Positions 9,801 through 17,927 are shown, counted from the first letter of the stretch. The stretch is DNA of 64,000 nucleotides from Corynebacterium sp. HMSC04H06 (GCF_001815935.1 NZ_KV823440.1:62001-126000); one strand, 5' to 3'. The notes: generated by a model from the letters alone, not told the origin. Numbers and translations: made by a program.

Positions 9801-9974
9801 ATGGTCTCGCCCGGGCTGTGGAAGCGGCAGAAGGTGCTGGCGCGCACGGCCAAGGCGCTGGTTATCCGGGGTATTGTCCAGAACGCCACGGGCGCGGTCA
9901 GTGTGGTGGCGGACAAGCTCGAGCCGCTGGATATCGGTGAGTATTTCAGCCGCGGCTCGCGGGACTTCCGCTAG
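6801..9974 (+). CDS. dnaE2: Error-prone DNA polymerase III alpha subunit DnaE2
   Basis: A 1057-residue C-family polymerase. The N-terminal PHP domain starts around residue 48 with F-A-E-L-H-A-V-S-S-Y-S-F-L-Q-G-A. The palm carries G-R-G-S-A-A-N-S-A-V-C and D-R-D-G-P-P-D-I-D-V-D-I, which include the catalytic acidic residues, followed by the block L-G-I-H-S-G-G-M-V-L. A C-terminal OB-fold (R-V-R-L-A-G-L-I-T-H-R-Q-R-P) ends the protein. The length (about 1050 residues) and divergent PHP site fit DnaE2 rather than the roughly 1180-residue replicative DnaE1. Start is GTG 6801. With ImuA'/ImuB it forms the inducible translesion mutasome, although here imuB lies about 5 kb away and is frameshifted. 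Confidence 0.93.
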   Translation: MKFNGGRALSWSRLERILSGRPALTPVPVNHSDEQDLPRETKKSAVPFAELHAVSSYSFLQGASGPEELVERAVELGLESLALVDRDGFYGLMKFAEAAARAGLPTVFGAELSLDEGVLTVLARGPEGYRRLSRLIAQAKMAAGEKDKTAYPPLAQVARALGEEVVYLADVDWVDRLDQLVGAAGASNVVLEYASTMVPADADRHRRLDSARKDWGLRAIASARPAAARRGQARLAAAKNALAHRQSLQQADPDQHPMGASWLRSGEDMARLLPGREDLLAAAAELGRECSFSWDVLVPNLPHFDVPDGHTEMAWLRELVYARARKRYASRPADIRERAKRQIEHELAVVEQLGFPGYFLIVTDLVDFCRRKNILCQGRGSAANSAVCFALGITNAEPLSAGLLFERFMSPDRDGPPDIDVDIESGRREEVIQYVYSAYGRQQAAQVANVNTYRRKGATRDAARALGYPQGSADAWSKGTDETPEDVVALAEEFLGQPRHLGIHSGGMVLCDRPIADVVPMEWARMEGRSVLQWDKDDCAAAGLVKFDLLGLGMLEALHHMQDLVAESIGRQVNLWELDLAEEAVYDMLCRADAVGVFQVESRAQLATLPRLKPRVFFDLVVEVALIRPGPIQGGSVHPYLRRRDGLEEVTYEHPVLEKSLGKTLGIPLFQEQLMQIAVDAAGFSGAQADDLRRAMGSKRSPEKMAALKDQFFAGLSATHGITGETADKLWNKIVAFAAYGFPESHSQSFASLVYFSAWFKHHYPAQFCVGLLRAQPMGFYSPQSLIQDARRHGVPVRPVSINVSGKESSVEAIEPTPGQPGDPPGPVAIRLGLGLVKGLGDKAAERVEANAPYTDIPDLSRRAGLKVAQVEALAEAGALDCLGLSRRQALWQAGVAATERAGMLPGMSAISAPALPGMSSFELLAQDIAATGVSHDRQPMSAVRGALDAAGILRARDLATVPDGTRVRLAGLITHRQRPQTAAGLIFLGMEDETGLMNVMVSPGLWKRQKVLARTAKALVIRGIVQNATGAVSVVADKLEPLDIGEYFSRGSRDFR

Positions 9975-10011
9975 GCGGGTGCCGGCGGCCGGAGGCGCCG
10001 GGAGGGGCCGG

Positions 10012-10272
10012 CTAGATCCGCTGGTAGAGCTCGCTGGACAGCGGGGTGAACTCGGTGCGGGAGAAGACGGCCTCGACAGGTAGGTCGAAGAACTCGCAGA
10101 TGCTAAAGGCCAGGTCCAGGCTGGGCGAGTGGTCACCGCGCTCGAGCGCCCCGATGGACTGGGGGTTCACATCCACGGCCGCGGCCAGCTCGGCGCGGGA
10201 GACGTCGCGCTCGACGCGAAGCAGGCGCACGCGGTTGTAGATGGGGCGGCGCGGCTTCTTCTTCGGGGACAT
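10012..10272 (-). CDS. Small XRE-family helix-turn-helix regulator
   Basis: An 86-residue protein made almost only of one XRE helix-turn-helix. The recognition region is S-R-A-E-L-A-A-A-V-D-V-N-P-Q-S-I-G-A-L-E-R-G. The N-terminus is very basic (M-S-P-K-K-K-P-R-R), and the protein ends with a family-typical tail about a two-residue 'F-D-L-P-V-E' helix. ATG 10272 is preferred to an upstream in-frame start because the extra residues would not resemble the family. It converges on dnaE2 (37 bases apart) and diverges from the PH-domain genes. Its targets are unknown. Confidence 0.82.
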   Translation of the reverse strand: MSPKKKPRRPIYNRVRLLRVERDVSRAELAAAVDVNPQSIGALERGDHSPSLDLAFSICEFFDLPVEAVFSRTEFTPLSSELYQRI

Positions 10273-10398
10273 GCAAGAAATTATTGTATAAACATAACGG
10301 CTAGTCAAGGTGTAGTTTTCCGGCGCGAGGCACCCGCCCGGGAGCAGCACCCCGGCTATCACCCGGCAGCCGCGCCCAGGATTGTTAGGCTAAAGCGC

Positions 10399-10872
10399 AT
10401 GAACGTTGTCGCCTCGCCGGAGCTCAACCCGGTCTCCCAAGCCTTGGTCAAGGCCCGCTATATCAATGCCGTCATCTGGCTGATAGCCCTGGCCCTGGGC
10501 GTGGGCGCTCTGGGCTTTTTCTGGGCCAGCTGGTGGTACTGGGGCCTTATCGTCATCGCCGCCTTCGGCGCGTGGCTGGCCTGGCTCATCCCCGCCCAGG
10601 TGCGCAACATGGGCTGGCTGGAAACCGACGACGAGCTGCTGATCACCCGCGGCAAGCTGTGGCACACCTTTACCGTGGTGCCCTACGGGCGCATCCAGTT
10701 CGTGGACGTAACCGCCGGGCCCATCCAGCGCTGGCTGGGCATTAAGAAGCTGCAGCTGCACACGGCCTCGGCGACCACGGACGCGACCGTCAAGGGCCTG
10801 CCGGCCCAGACCGCGGATCAGCTGCGCGAGCGCCTAGCCATCAAGGCCCGGGAGAGGATGAGCGGGCTGTGA
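10399..10872 (+). CDS. PH-domain (bPH2) membrane protein, YdbS-like
   Basis: A 157-residue protein with two N-terminal membrane helices (about residues 22-62) and a bacterial PH domain that contains G-W-L-E-T-D-D-E-L-L-I-T-R-G, V-P-Y-G-R-I-Q-F-V-D-V and I-Q-R-W-L-G-I. The pattern matches YdbS, which pairs with a larger YdbT protein; in Bacillus this pair is linked to resistance to membrane-active compounds. The last 4 bases overlap the start of the next gene, so the two are translationally coupled. The start at ATG 10399 avoids an upstream extension with no family resemblance. Confidence 0.85.
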   Translation: MNVVASPELNPVSQALVKARYINAVIWLIALALGVGALGFFWASWWYWGLIVIAAFGAWLAWLIPAQVRNMGWLETDDELLITRGKLWHTFTVVPYGRIQFVDVTAGPIQRWLGIKKLQLHTASATTDATVKGLPAQTADQLRERLAIKARERMSGL

Positions 10873-12359
10873 GCAAACACCGCCGCGGCGCGGATAACGC
10901 GGCCGTCGACGCCGACGGCTTCCACCGCGTACACCGGCTCACGCCGCTGCTGCAGTTCTGGTCGGTCATCCTGGCGATCCTGGCCATCGGGGTGGTCAAC
11001 ATTAACCTCGAGGTCCTAGGGGATGCCGCGCGCTTCATCGCCAGCGGCCACTGGGGCCGCGGCCTGCGGGACGCCGCCTGGACCGCGGCCGCCTTCATCG
11101 GCATCTGCCTGGCCATCTGGTTCCTCTCCGCCATCTGGTGGCGCCGCCTAGGCTACCGGCTGGGCACGGACGAGCTGGCCCTGCGGCGCGGGGTGCTGTC
11201 CACGCAGCTGCGCACCGCCCGCTACGACCGCATCCAGGCCGTCGACGTCATCGAGCCGGTCATCGCCCGGATCTTCGGCGTGGCGGCCGTCCGCGTCGAG
11301 ACCGCCGGTGGGACGTCCTCCCACATCCAGATCGCCTACCTGAAAAAGCCCGCGGCCACCCAGCTGCGCGAGGAGATCCTCACCCGCACCAGCGGCCGCC
11401 GCCCACCCACCGGCGCGGAGCCAGCTGCCGCTAACGATGCCGCCGGCAGCGACACCAGCAGCGACACCAGCAGCGACACCGGCAACGACACCGCCCACCA
11501 GGAGGTGGTCATCCCACCCATCCCGACGCGGCGCAGCCTGCTCGGCGCGGCCCTGCGGTTAAGCACGCTGCTGGTGGTGGTGATTGCTGCGGTTCTGGTT
11601 CTCACCCCGGTGCCGAATACCACCGTGGTGCCGATCCTGGTGGGCCTGGTGCCCAACGTCTGGGAGCTCATCGACACCTCGTGGCGGTTTAGCTCCCGCC
11701 TGGATGAGGACGACTCCGGCCGCGCGCTGCTCATCATCAACTACGGCCTGGCCGACCGGCGCCACCAGTCGGTGCGCCTGGATCGCATCCACGGCGTCCA
11801 GGTCCGCCAGCCGCTGCTGTGGCGCCTGACCAAGTGGTGGGAGGTCCGCGTGTCCGTGGCCGGCTACGGTTCCGCCGCGGGCAAGGGCTCGGGCACTACC
11901 CGGGTGCTGCCCGTGGGCAGCCGGGAGCAGGCCCTCCGCCTGCTGGAGCTGCTCAGCCCGCTGGACAAGAAGCAGATCGACCGCTACGCCCAACCGGAAG
12001 GCGCCCGTGAGCCGACCTATTCCTCGCCGCGCCGGGCCTGGTGGGTCTCGCCGCTAGACTCCCACCGGCAGGCCGTGACCCTGGTGGGCGATAACAGCAT
12101 CACCCACGCCGGGCTGCTCAACCGCCGGGTCAGTGTGATTGCCAACAGTCACATTCAGGAACTGGCCTACACCGCCGGCCCGATTGCTCAGCTGTGCCGG
12201 CTGGGCACCGTCCGTTACGAACTGGTCGCCGGGCCGGTGCGCATGGCCGGCAGCGACCTGGATCCAGCCGACGCGGCCGCCTTGCTGAGCCACCTGCGCG
12301 CCCGGCGCCTGCCGGCGGCCCCGAGCATCAACGCCAAAGACGATCCGGCCCCGGCCTAA
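10869..12359 (+). CDS. Multi-PH-domain membrane protein, YdbT-like
   Basis: A 496-residue membrane protein with three bPH2-like modules, each preceded by one or two hydrophobic helices: residues about 90-165 (E-L-A-L-R-R-G-V-L-S-T-Q, R-I-Q-A-V-D-V), about 285-375 (A-L-L-I-I-N-Y-G-L-A-D-R, R-I-H-G-V-Q-V), and about 400-480 (G-L-L-N-R-R-V-S-V-I). A Ser/Asp/Thr/Gly linker near residues 190-208 is built from a 12-base DNA repeat. GTG 10869 is the start and overlaps the upstream PH gene. Function is inferred only as envelope-associated. Confidence 0.83.
   Translation: MSKHRRGADNAAVDADGFHRVHRLTPLLQFWSVILAILAIGVVNINLEVLGDAARFIASGHWGRGLRDAAWTAAAFIGICLAIWFLSAIWWRRLGYRLGTDELALRRGVLSTQLRTARYDRIQAVDVIEPVIARIFGVAAVRVETAGGTSSHIQIAYLKKPAATQLREEILTRTSGRRPPTGAEPAAANDAAGSDTSSDTSSDTGNDTAHQEVVIPPIPTRRSLLGAALRLSTLLVVVIAAVLVLTPVPNTTVVPILVGLVPNVWELIDTSWRFSSRLDEDDSGRALLIINYGLADRRHQSVRLDRIHGVQVRQPLLWRLTKWWEVRVSVAGYGSAAGKGSGTTRVLPVGSREQALRLLELLSPLDKKQIDRYAQPEGAREPTYSSPRRAWWVSPLDSHRQAVTLVGDNSITHAGLLNRRVSVIANSHIQELAYTAGPIAQLCRLGTVRYELVAGPVRMAGSDLDPADAAALLSHLRARRLPAAPSINAKDDPAPA
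11445..11492 (+). repeat. Four tandem 12-base repeats inside a coding region
   Basis: Four head-to-tail copies of a 12-base unit close to AGCAGCGACACC (units at 11445, 11457, 11469 and 11481). They encode G-S-D-T, S-S-D-T, S-S-D-T and G-N-D-T in the linker of the YdbT-like protein. The unit keeps the frame, so copy-number change would only alter linker length. Confidence 0.9.
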
Positions 12360-12826
12360 ACCGCGCCGTTAAAGCCCAGCTGCCGCCAGGCCTCGAACAC
12401 GGCCGTCGAGGCCGCATTCGACAGGTTCATCGAGCGCCGCGCCGGCACCATGGGGATGCGCACCTGCTCGGTGATCCGCTCGTGGGCGAGGTGCTCGGCC
12501 GGCAGGCCGGTCGGCTCCGTGCCGAAGAGAAGAACATCGCCTTCCTGATACTCGATATCGGTAAACCACTTGTCCGTGTGGGTGGTAAACGCGAAGACCC
12601 GCGCGCCGGGCAGGGCATCCATGCAGGCCTGGAAGTTGGGGTGGATGGTCATATCGGCCAGGTCGTGGTAGTCCAGCCCCGCCCGCTTGAGGTGCTTGTC
12701 GTCGAAGTTGAACCCCAGCGGCTCAATGAGGTGCAGGTGCGCGCCCGTGACCGCCGCAGTCCGAATGGCGTTGCCGGTATTGGTGGGGATCACGGGGTTG
12801 TCGAAGACGATGTGCAGGTTGGTCAT
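12356..12826 (-). CDS. trmL: tRNA (cytidine(34)-2'-O)-methyltransferase TrmL
   Basis: A 156-residue SPOUT methyltransferase, the normal TrmL length. The fold is seen from L-H-I-V-F-D-N-P-V-I-P-T-N-T-G-N-A-I-R at the N-terminus, L-F-G-T-E-P-T-G-L-P near residue 100 and I-P-M-V-P-A-R-R-S-M-N-L-S-N-A near the C-terminus (the SAM-binding trefoil knot). It 2'-O-methylates the wobble base of tRNA-Leu. ATG 12826 is chosen because the family begins with this strand; a longer upstream open frame has no homology. It converges on the YdbT-like gene with a 4-base overlap of the coding ends. Confidence 0.9.
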   Translation of the reverse strand: MTNLHIVFDNPVIPTNTGNAIRTAAVTGAHLHLIEPLGFNFDDKHLKRAGLDYHDLADMTIHPNFQACMDALPGARVFAFTTHTDKWFTDIEYQEGDVLLFGTEPTGLPAEHLAHERITEQVRIPMVPARRSMNLSNAASTAVFEAWRQLGFNGAV

Positions 12827-12905
12827 GGTTTTAGGGTAGTCGGTGAAAGGCAGGGGTAGGAGTCGCACCTCTTGTTCTCCCGCTGCCTTTAGAAACCGGT
12901 TTCTC

Positions 12906-13211
12906 TTATTCGTCGGTCCCGCGATGATCGCGCTTTTTCCACCTGCGCCTACGCACAAGGAAAAACGGCAGGACCAGAAAGTAATAAAAGGCAAGGAATT
13001 GCGCCGAATAGCCCAATAATCCTTCCGAGCTCACCTCGCTCCACGAGACACCTTCTTCGTTGGGTGAAGCTACGCCGCGCCAGCCGGTCACTTGGCTGAT
13101 GTAGAAACTTGCTACGACCATGGCTGGTAGGACAATAAACGAGAACCACGCCGGTGGTACCCACGGTCCACCGTCTTTGCCCGTTCTTTGTAGAGCACCG
13201 CCGAATCCCAT
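12906..13211 (-). CDS. Small two-helix membrane protein
   Basis: A 101-residue protein I do not recognise. Two hydrophobic helices (residues about 21-41 and 67-88) flank a polar loop, and the tail is strongly basic (V-R-R-R-R-W-K-K-R-D), so it likely sits with the tail inside the cell. AGAAAGG lies just upstream of ATG 13211. It starts 17 bases after the end of the damaged secreted-protein gene on the same strand, so the two were probably one operon. If that neighbour was a bacteriocin, this could be its immunity or export partner; that is speculation from context. The DNA is visibly less GC-rich than the flanks. Confidence 0.6.
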   Translation of the reverse strand: MGFGGALQRTGKDGGPWVPPAWFSFIVLPAMVVASFYISQVTGWRGVASPNEEGVSWSEVSSEGLLGYSAQFLAFYYFLVLPFFLVRRRRWKKRDHRGTDE

Positions 13212-13228
13212 CGAAGAAACCTTTCTAC

Positions 13229-13854
13229 CTACATCTGTTCATTCAAAGCGCAAGACCCTGCGTACAGGGCCAGTTTTGCTGCCCAAGCGACAGGGCCACC
13301 AATCGCTGAAATGCCGTAATCAAGAGCTGCGGTAGCGCCGTTCAAGGCGGCAACCTGAGTGATCTTCTCAGCTGCTTGGCTCCATTGTTTATCCTTGAGG
13401 AGTCGACCGATGGCTTGTGCGTCTTGGGGAGACATTGGTGCGGGAGCGATATTCCAGACCACGCATTCAGCAAAGGAGCCTAAATCTCGGGTGGCAATGT
13501 CCGGCTGCTCTGGGTGGCGCTCTTGGGAGAGGGGCGTTTCCATGAACTCCGCTAGTGCATCGGCCTCTTGGGCAGATAATCCGTGTTTAGCGGCGTTTTC
13601 GTAATTTGGCTCCCATTGCCCCGTGGGTTGTTCAGAGACTACTTCGGTGAATACTGTTTCGAAACTCTCGGAAAGCTCTCGTGTGATTTCTGCACTCTTG
13701 TCCGAATTAGTGTTGGCAACAGCCGGGGGGTGTCTGAACTGGTTGATGTTGAACAGCAGCATGAGCGGAACTAACGGGTAATAGCGTTACCGTCAGGGCA
13801 GCGATTACAGAAGCGACAATTGGCCTTTTTGGGGGCGGAAGGCGTACCTTTCAC
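13229..13854 (-). pseudogene. Secreted protein of unknown function, disrupted by two C-tract indels
   Basis: An uninterrupted 177-codon frame runs from ATG 13762 to 13229. Upstream, a GTG at 13854 with GAGAGG behind it begins M-K-G-T-P-S-A-P; removing one base in the C5A5 tract (13826-13835) continues it as K-R-P-I-V-A-S-V-I-A-A-L-T-V-T-L-L and S-S-A-H-A, a textbook signal peptide. Removing one base in the C6 tract (13725-13730) then joins it to P-A-V-A-N-T-N-S-D-K-S in the long frame. The restored product would be a secreted protein of about 200 residues with an acidic middle and a C-terminal hydrophobic stretch (A-A-L-N-G-A-T to C-A-L-N-E-Q-M). It may be a bacteriocin-like peptide precursor, a pseudogene or a base-calling artefact. 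Confidence 0.55.
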
Positions 13855-14090
13855 GAAATCTCAACCTCTCTAGTTGGTTGCTTACCTGTCGTAATTGAGC
13901 TCTAACGCATTGCTATGAGTTCGATTGGTCGGAGCAGCCAATAGTCTACATTAGAATTCAGCGTTTTCCAGTAGAGAAAAGCCAAAATGAGGCCCTGGGG
14001 TTGGGGCCCATGCAAGAAACAGTGGCGGTTTTGAGCTGCTTTGGGGTTGTTGCTGGGTCCTGGCTAACGCCTGCCACTAGGATATAAGCC
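13855..14090. other. Low-GC intergenic region between divergent genes
   Basis: No open frame with coding character is seen. The region is richer in A/T than the surroundings and must carry the folD promoter (AGGATATAAGCC immediately before the folD ATG) and, on the other strand, the promoter of the disrupted secreted-protein gene. I see no operator I can name. Confidence 0.5.
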
Positions 14091-14951
14091 ATGGCTGCAA
14101 CCAAACTAGATGGCAAACTGTACCGCGACGAGATTTTTGAAGACCTCAAGCAGCGTGTGGCTGCGCTGAAGGAGAAGGGGGTTACTCCGGGCCTGGCCAC
14201 CGTGCTAGTGGGGGAGGATCCGGGCTCTCAGTCTTACGTGAAGATGAAGCACCGCGACTGCGAGCAGCTGGGGATTAACTCCATCCGCAAGGACCTGCCG
14301 GCCGATATCAGCCAGGAGGACTTGGAGGCGGTCATTGATGAGCTGAACGAGGACCCGGCCTGCACCGGCTACATCGTGCAGCTGCCGCTGCCGAAGCACC
14401 TAGACGAAAACCGTATCCTCGAGCGCATCGATCCGGACAAGGACGCCGACGGCCTGCACCCGGTGAACCTGGGCAAGCTGGTGCTCAATGAGGACGCGCC
14501 GCTGCCGTGCACGCCGAACGGCTGCATCCACCTGTTGCGCCGCTTCGGGGTGGAGCTCGACGGGGCCAAGACCGTGGTCATCGGCCGCGGCGTGACTGTC
14601 GGCCGGCCCATCGGCCTGCTGCTGACCCGCCGCAGCGAGAACTCCACCGTGACCCTGTGCCACACCGGCACGAAGGATCTGGCTGCGGAGACCCGCGCGG
14701 CGGACGTGGTCATCGCGGCGGCCGGCAAGGCCCACATGCTGACCGCGGACATGATTAAGGAAGGCGCGGCCATCCTGGACGTGGGGGTCTCCCGCGTGGA
14801 CGGCAAGCTGGCCGGCGACGTCGCCGACGACGTCTGGGATAAGGCTGGATTCGTCTCCCCAAACCCGGGTGGCGTGGGCCCGCTGACCCGCGCGTTCCTG
14901 GTGCGCAACATCGTCGAGCGGGCAGAAAAGGCTCATGGCCTCGCCGATTAA
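14091..14951 (+). CDS. folD: Bifunctional methylenetetrahydrofolate dehydrogenase/cyclohydrolase FolD
   Basis: A 286-residue enzyme that interconverts 5,10-methylene-THF, 5,10-methenyl-THF and 10-formyl-THF. The two signatures are present: [10 protein letters not shown] near residue 44 (with catalytic Lys in Y-V-K-M-K) and the C-terminal P-G-G-V-G-P-L-T. The Rossmann part has [14 protein letters not shown]. Its end overlaps the DUF3017 gene by 17 bases. Cofactor is likely NADP, from the family. Confidence 0.95.
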   Translation: MAATKLDGKLYRDEIFEDLKQRVAALKEKGVTPGLATVLVGEDPGSQSYVKMKHRDCEQLGINSIRKDLPADISQEDLEAVIDELNEDPACTGYIVQLPLPKHLDENRILERIDPDKDADGLHPVNLGKLVLNEDAPLPCTPNGCIHLLRRFGVELDGAKTVVIGRGVTVGRPIGLLLTRRSENSTVTLCHTGTKDLAAETRAADVVIAAAGKAHMLTADMIKEGAAILDVGVSRVDGKLAGDVADDVWDKAGFVSPNPGGVGPLTRAFLVRNIVERAEKAHGLAD

Positions 14952-15312
14952 TAAGGCGCAGGCCGCACCCGCGCGGCAGGGCGCCGGGCTGGACAAGACC
15001 TCGCTGGATAATCCCCACGACCGGCACGTGGCGCCGTCGAAGCTGCCGGCCAAGGTGCAGTGGGCGATGATCGGGGCCTTCGTCGCCGTGGTGGTGCTCT
15101 CTGGGGTCTTTGCTCTGTTGGAGCACTGGCGCCGGGCGGCGTTTGCCTTAGGAGCGGCGATGCTCTGGCTGGTGGTCGTGCGCGCGACCTGCGACTCCCG
15201 CCGAGTCGGGGTCTTTTCGGTGCGCTCGCGCCGCTTCGACTGCATTTTCAGCGCGGTGGTGGGGGCCGCGCTAGTCTTTTTGGCTGTCTCCGTGGACGCG
15301 CTGGGCAGCTAG
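14935..15312 (+). CDS. DUF3017 membrane protein
   Basis: A 125-residue protein with a polar N-terminal 45 residues and three hydrophobic helices (about 46-62, 67-86 and 105-122). The arrangement matches DUF3017, which in corynebacteria and mycobacteria commonly follows folD. It overlaps folD by 17 bases in a different frame, so co-translation is likely. Function is unknown. Confidence 0.82.
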   Translation: MASPINKAQAAPARQGAGLDKTSLDNPHDRHVAPSKLPAKVQWAMIGAFVAVVVLSGVFALLEHWRRAAFALGAAMLWLVVVRATCDSRRVGVFSVRSRRFDCIFSAVVGAALVFLAVSVDALGS

Positions 15313-15321
15313 CGGTGTCAG

Positions 15322-16473
15322 TTAGATGGCGTAGTCGCCATCGGTTAGCTTGCCCGGCAGGTCCAGGCCGTCCGGGGCCGACAGCGTGAGGAAATTGCGC
15401 AGCACGCGGTCCATCTGGCGGGTTTCAGTGAGGAAGGCGTCGTGACCGACGGGGGAGACGACCTTGGCCATGGCCAGGAGGTTGCCCAGGTTGCGCGAGA
15501 GGTGCTCTTGCTGGTGATAGGGGTACAAGATGTCGGTATCGACGCCGACGACCATCGTCGGCACGGTCGACGAGGCCAGGGCCTTGTTCAGGCCGCCGCG
15601 GCCGCGGCCGACATCGTGGCGGTTTAAGGACTCGGTCAGCGCGACGTAGGAGCCGGCGTCGAAGCGGTCGACCAACTTCTTTCCCTGGTATTCCAGGTAG
15701 GAGTTGACTGCGAAGCGCTGGTCGCCGGCGCGGTAGGCGCCAAGGGGATTCTCCCCGCGCTGGGCGGTGGTGCCGAAGCGCTCGTCGATCTCTTGCTCGC
15801 CGCGGTAGGTCAGGTGCGCGATCCGGCGCGCGGCGGCCAGGCCGGCCTCCGGGGCAACCCCCAGCTCGTAGTAGTCGCCGCCGTGCCACTGCGGGTCGTT
15901 TTCGATGGAGGAAATCTGCGCGGACTGGATACCGATCTGCCACCCGGAAGCCCGCGCGGAGACCGCGATGACGCAGGCCGCGGTGAGCGCTGCCGGGTAC
16001 ATGAGCGACCACTCCAGGGTCCGCGCCCCGCCCATGGAGCCGCCGATAACGGCGTGGACGGTGCTGAGCCCCAGGGCATCGATCAGCAGCTTTTCGGCCT
16101 CGACCTGGTCGCGGATGGACACGGCCGGGAAGCGCGAGCCCCATCGCCGGCCGTCCGGGTGCTGCGAGGACGGACCGGTGGAGCCGCCGCAGCCGCCCAG
16201 AACGTTGGTCGCGATAACGCACCAGTGATCCGTGTCCAGTGCCTGGCCCGGGCCGATGAGGTCGCCCCACCAGTCCGTCACGTCTGAGTCGCCGGTCAGG
16301 GCGTGCTCGACGATGAGCACGTTGTTCACTCCTGCCGGATCCCCGCGGAAGCTGCCCCAGCGCTGGTAGGCGATTACCACGTCCGGGATCTCCGCGCCGG
16401 CCTCCGTGGTGACCGCTCCCACCGGCACGGTGGTGCGGCGACCGGGCGGGGCGAGGCGGGGATATTCGGACAT
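15322..16473 (-). CDS. metX: Homoserine O-acetyltransferase MetX
   Basis: A 383-residue alpha/beta hydrolase-fold enzyme that acetylates L-homoserine with acetyl-CoA, the first step of methionine synthesis. The nucleophile elbow is G-G-S-M-G-G (about residues 145-150), the Asp/His partners are in G-V-D-T-D-I-L-Y-P and V-G-H-D-A-F-L, and L-I-V-E-H-A-L-T-G-D-S-D near residue 50 is diagnostic. The ATG at 16473 is preferred to a TTG two codons earlier. It lies 122 bases downstream of metY on the same strand. Confidence 0.93.
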   Translation of the reverse strand: MSEYPRLAPPGRRTTVPVGAVTTEAGAEIPDVVIAYQRWGSFRGDPAGVNNVLIVEHALTGDSDVTDWWGDLIGPGQALDTDHWCVIATNVLGGCGGSTGPSSQHPDGRRWGSRFPAVSIRDQVEAEKLLIDALGLSTVHAVIGGSMGGARTLEWSLMYPAALTAACVIAVSARASGWQIGIQSAQISSIENDPQWHGGDYYELGVAPEAGLAAARRIAHLTYRGEQEIDERFGTTAQRGENPLGAYRAGDQRFAVNSYLEYQGKKLVDRFDAGSYVALTESLNRHDVGRGRGGLNKALASSTVPTMVVGVDTDILYPYHQQEHLSRNLGNLLAMAKVVSPVGHDAFLTETRQMDRVLRNFLTLSAPDGLDLPGKLTDGDYAI

Positions 16474-16595
16474 AATCAACTACTTCCTAAGTAAGGGGAC
16501 AATCAGCGGCGAGGGAAAGATCCAGTGCGGGTCGGGCAGAGTCGATCTGTGCTGTGCTGTGCACAGCGGTGCGGCCCGGTGCGGCGCAGCAGGGT

Positions 16596-17927
16596 TTAGC
16601 CCAGCGCTGCGAAGCCCAGCTCGAGGTCGGCGATGATGTCCTTGACATCCTCGATGCCCACCGAGAGGCGGATGGTGGACTGGGCAATGCCGGCCACGCG
16701 CAGGCCCTCTTCGTCGGACTGGGAGTGCGTGGTGGTTGCCGGGTGGACCACCAGGGAGCGGGTGTCGCCGATGTTGGCCAGGTTGGAGTGCAGGCGCAGG
16801 GCGTCGATGAACGTCCAAGCCTCGTCCTTGCCGCCCTCGATGTCGAAGGAGAGCACCGAGCCGGTGTAGTCCAGGCCGAGCTTTTCCTTGATCTTGCGGT
16901 AGGGGGAGGACTCCAGGCCGGCGTAGTTGACCTTGGTGACCTTGTCGTGGCCTTCCAGGTACTCGGCGACGGCCTGGGCGTTTTCGTTGTGGCGGCGGAT
17001 GCGCAGGGTGAGGGTCTCCAGTCCGTTGAGTGCGAGCCAGGCGTTGAACGGGGAGATGGCCGCGCCCGTGTCGCGCAGGATGCCGGCGCGTGCCTTGAGG
17101 GCAAAGGCCGGGGCGCCCAGGTCGGCGTACTTGAGGCCGTGGTAGGCCGGATCCGGGGTGACGAAGCCGGGGAAAACCGGCTTTCCGTCGTGCTCAACGG
17201 TCCAGTCGAATTTGCCGCCGTCGACGAGGATGCCGCCCAGGGCGGAGCCGTTGCCGGTGTAGAACTTCGTGGTGGAGTTGACCACGATGTCCGCGCCCAG
17301 GGCCAGCGGGCGGACCAGGGCGGCGGTGGCGATGGTGTTGTCCACGATAAGCGGGACGTTGGCGGCGTGGGCGACCTCGGCGATCGCCGGGATATCCAGC
17401 ACGTCGGCTGCGGGGTTGCCGAAGGTCTCGCCGTAGAGCGCCTTGGTGTTCGGCTGGATGGCCGCCTTCCAGGACTCCGGATCGTCCGGGTTGTCCACCA
17501 GGGTGAAGTCAATGCCCAGGCGCGGCAGGGTGACCGTGAAGAGGGTGGCGGTACCGCCATAGAGGTGCGGGGAGGCCACGATGTGGTCGCCGGCGCCGGC
17601 CAGCGTCAGGATGGCGGCGGTCTCGGCCGCCTGGCCGGAGGCGAAAGCCACGGCCGCCACGCCGCCTTCCAGAGAGGCGATGCGGTTTTCCAGCGCGTCC
17701 TGCGTCGGGTTGGTTAGGCGGGAATAAATCGGGCCGGCATCGGACAGGCCAAAGCGGGCCGCGGCGTGCTCGGCGTTGTCGAAGACGTAGGACGTCGTCT
17801 GGTAAATCGGCAGGCTCCGGGCGTTGTTCTTGCCGTCCAGATCCTGGCCCACGTGCAGCGCCCGGGTGGCGATGTCCCAGTTAGCGAAGTTCGGGTTGGA
17901 TTCGGTGTTGTCGTATTTCGTCGTCAT
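16596..17927 (-). CDS. metY: O-acetylhomoserine sulfhydrylase MetY
   Basis: A 443-residue PLP enzyme of the Cys/Met metabolism family that makes homocysteine from O-acetylhomoserine and sulfide, the direct sulfhydrylation route typical of corynebacteria. The PLP-lysine site is V-V-N-S-T-T-K-F (about residue 216). The N-terminal block T-R-A-L-H-V-G-Q and the family-specific glycine-rich Y-G-G-T-A-T-L-F follow. Two McbR-like sites lie upstream (17942-17957, 18005-18020). It heads metY-metX. Confidence 0.94.
   Translation of the reverse strand: MTTKYDNTESNPNFANWDIATRALHVGQDLDGKNNARSLPIYQTTSYVFDNAEHAAARFGLSDAGPIYSRLTNPTQDALENRIASLEGGVAAVAFASGQAAETAAILTLAGAGDHIVASPHLYGGTATLFTVTLPRLGIDFTLVDNPDDPESWKAAIQPNTKALYGETFGNPAADVLDIPAIAEVAHAANVPLIVDNTIATAALVRPLALGADIVVNSTTKFYTGNGSALGGILVDGGKFDWTVEHDGKPVFPGFVTPDPAYHGLKYADLGAPAFALKARAGILRDTGAAISPFNAWLALNGLETLTLRIRRHNENAQAVAEYLEGHDKVTKVNYAGLESSPYRKIKEKLGLDYTGSVLSFDIEGGKDEAWTFIDALRLHSNLANIGDTRSLVVHPATTTHSQSDEEGLRVAGIAQSTIRLSVGIEDVKDIIADLELGFAALG

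Noticed and set aside
11445..11492. Repeats considered as a CRISPR array
   Set aside because: The 12-base units are directly adjacent, have no spacers and encode a protein linker.
16554..17717. A 387-codon open frame antisense to metY
   Set aside because: MetY is a clear family member on the minus strand; the opposing frame has no signature.
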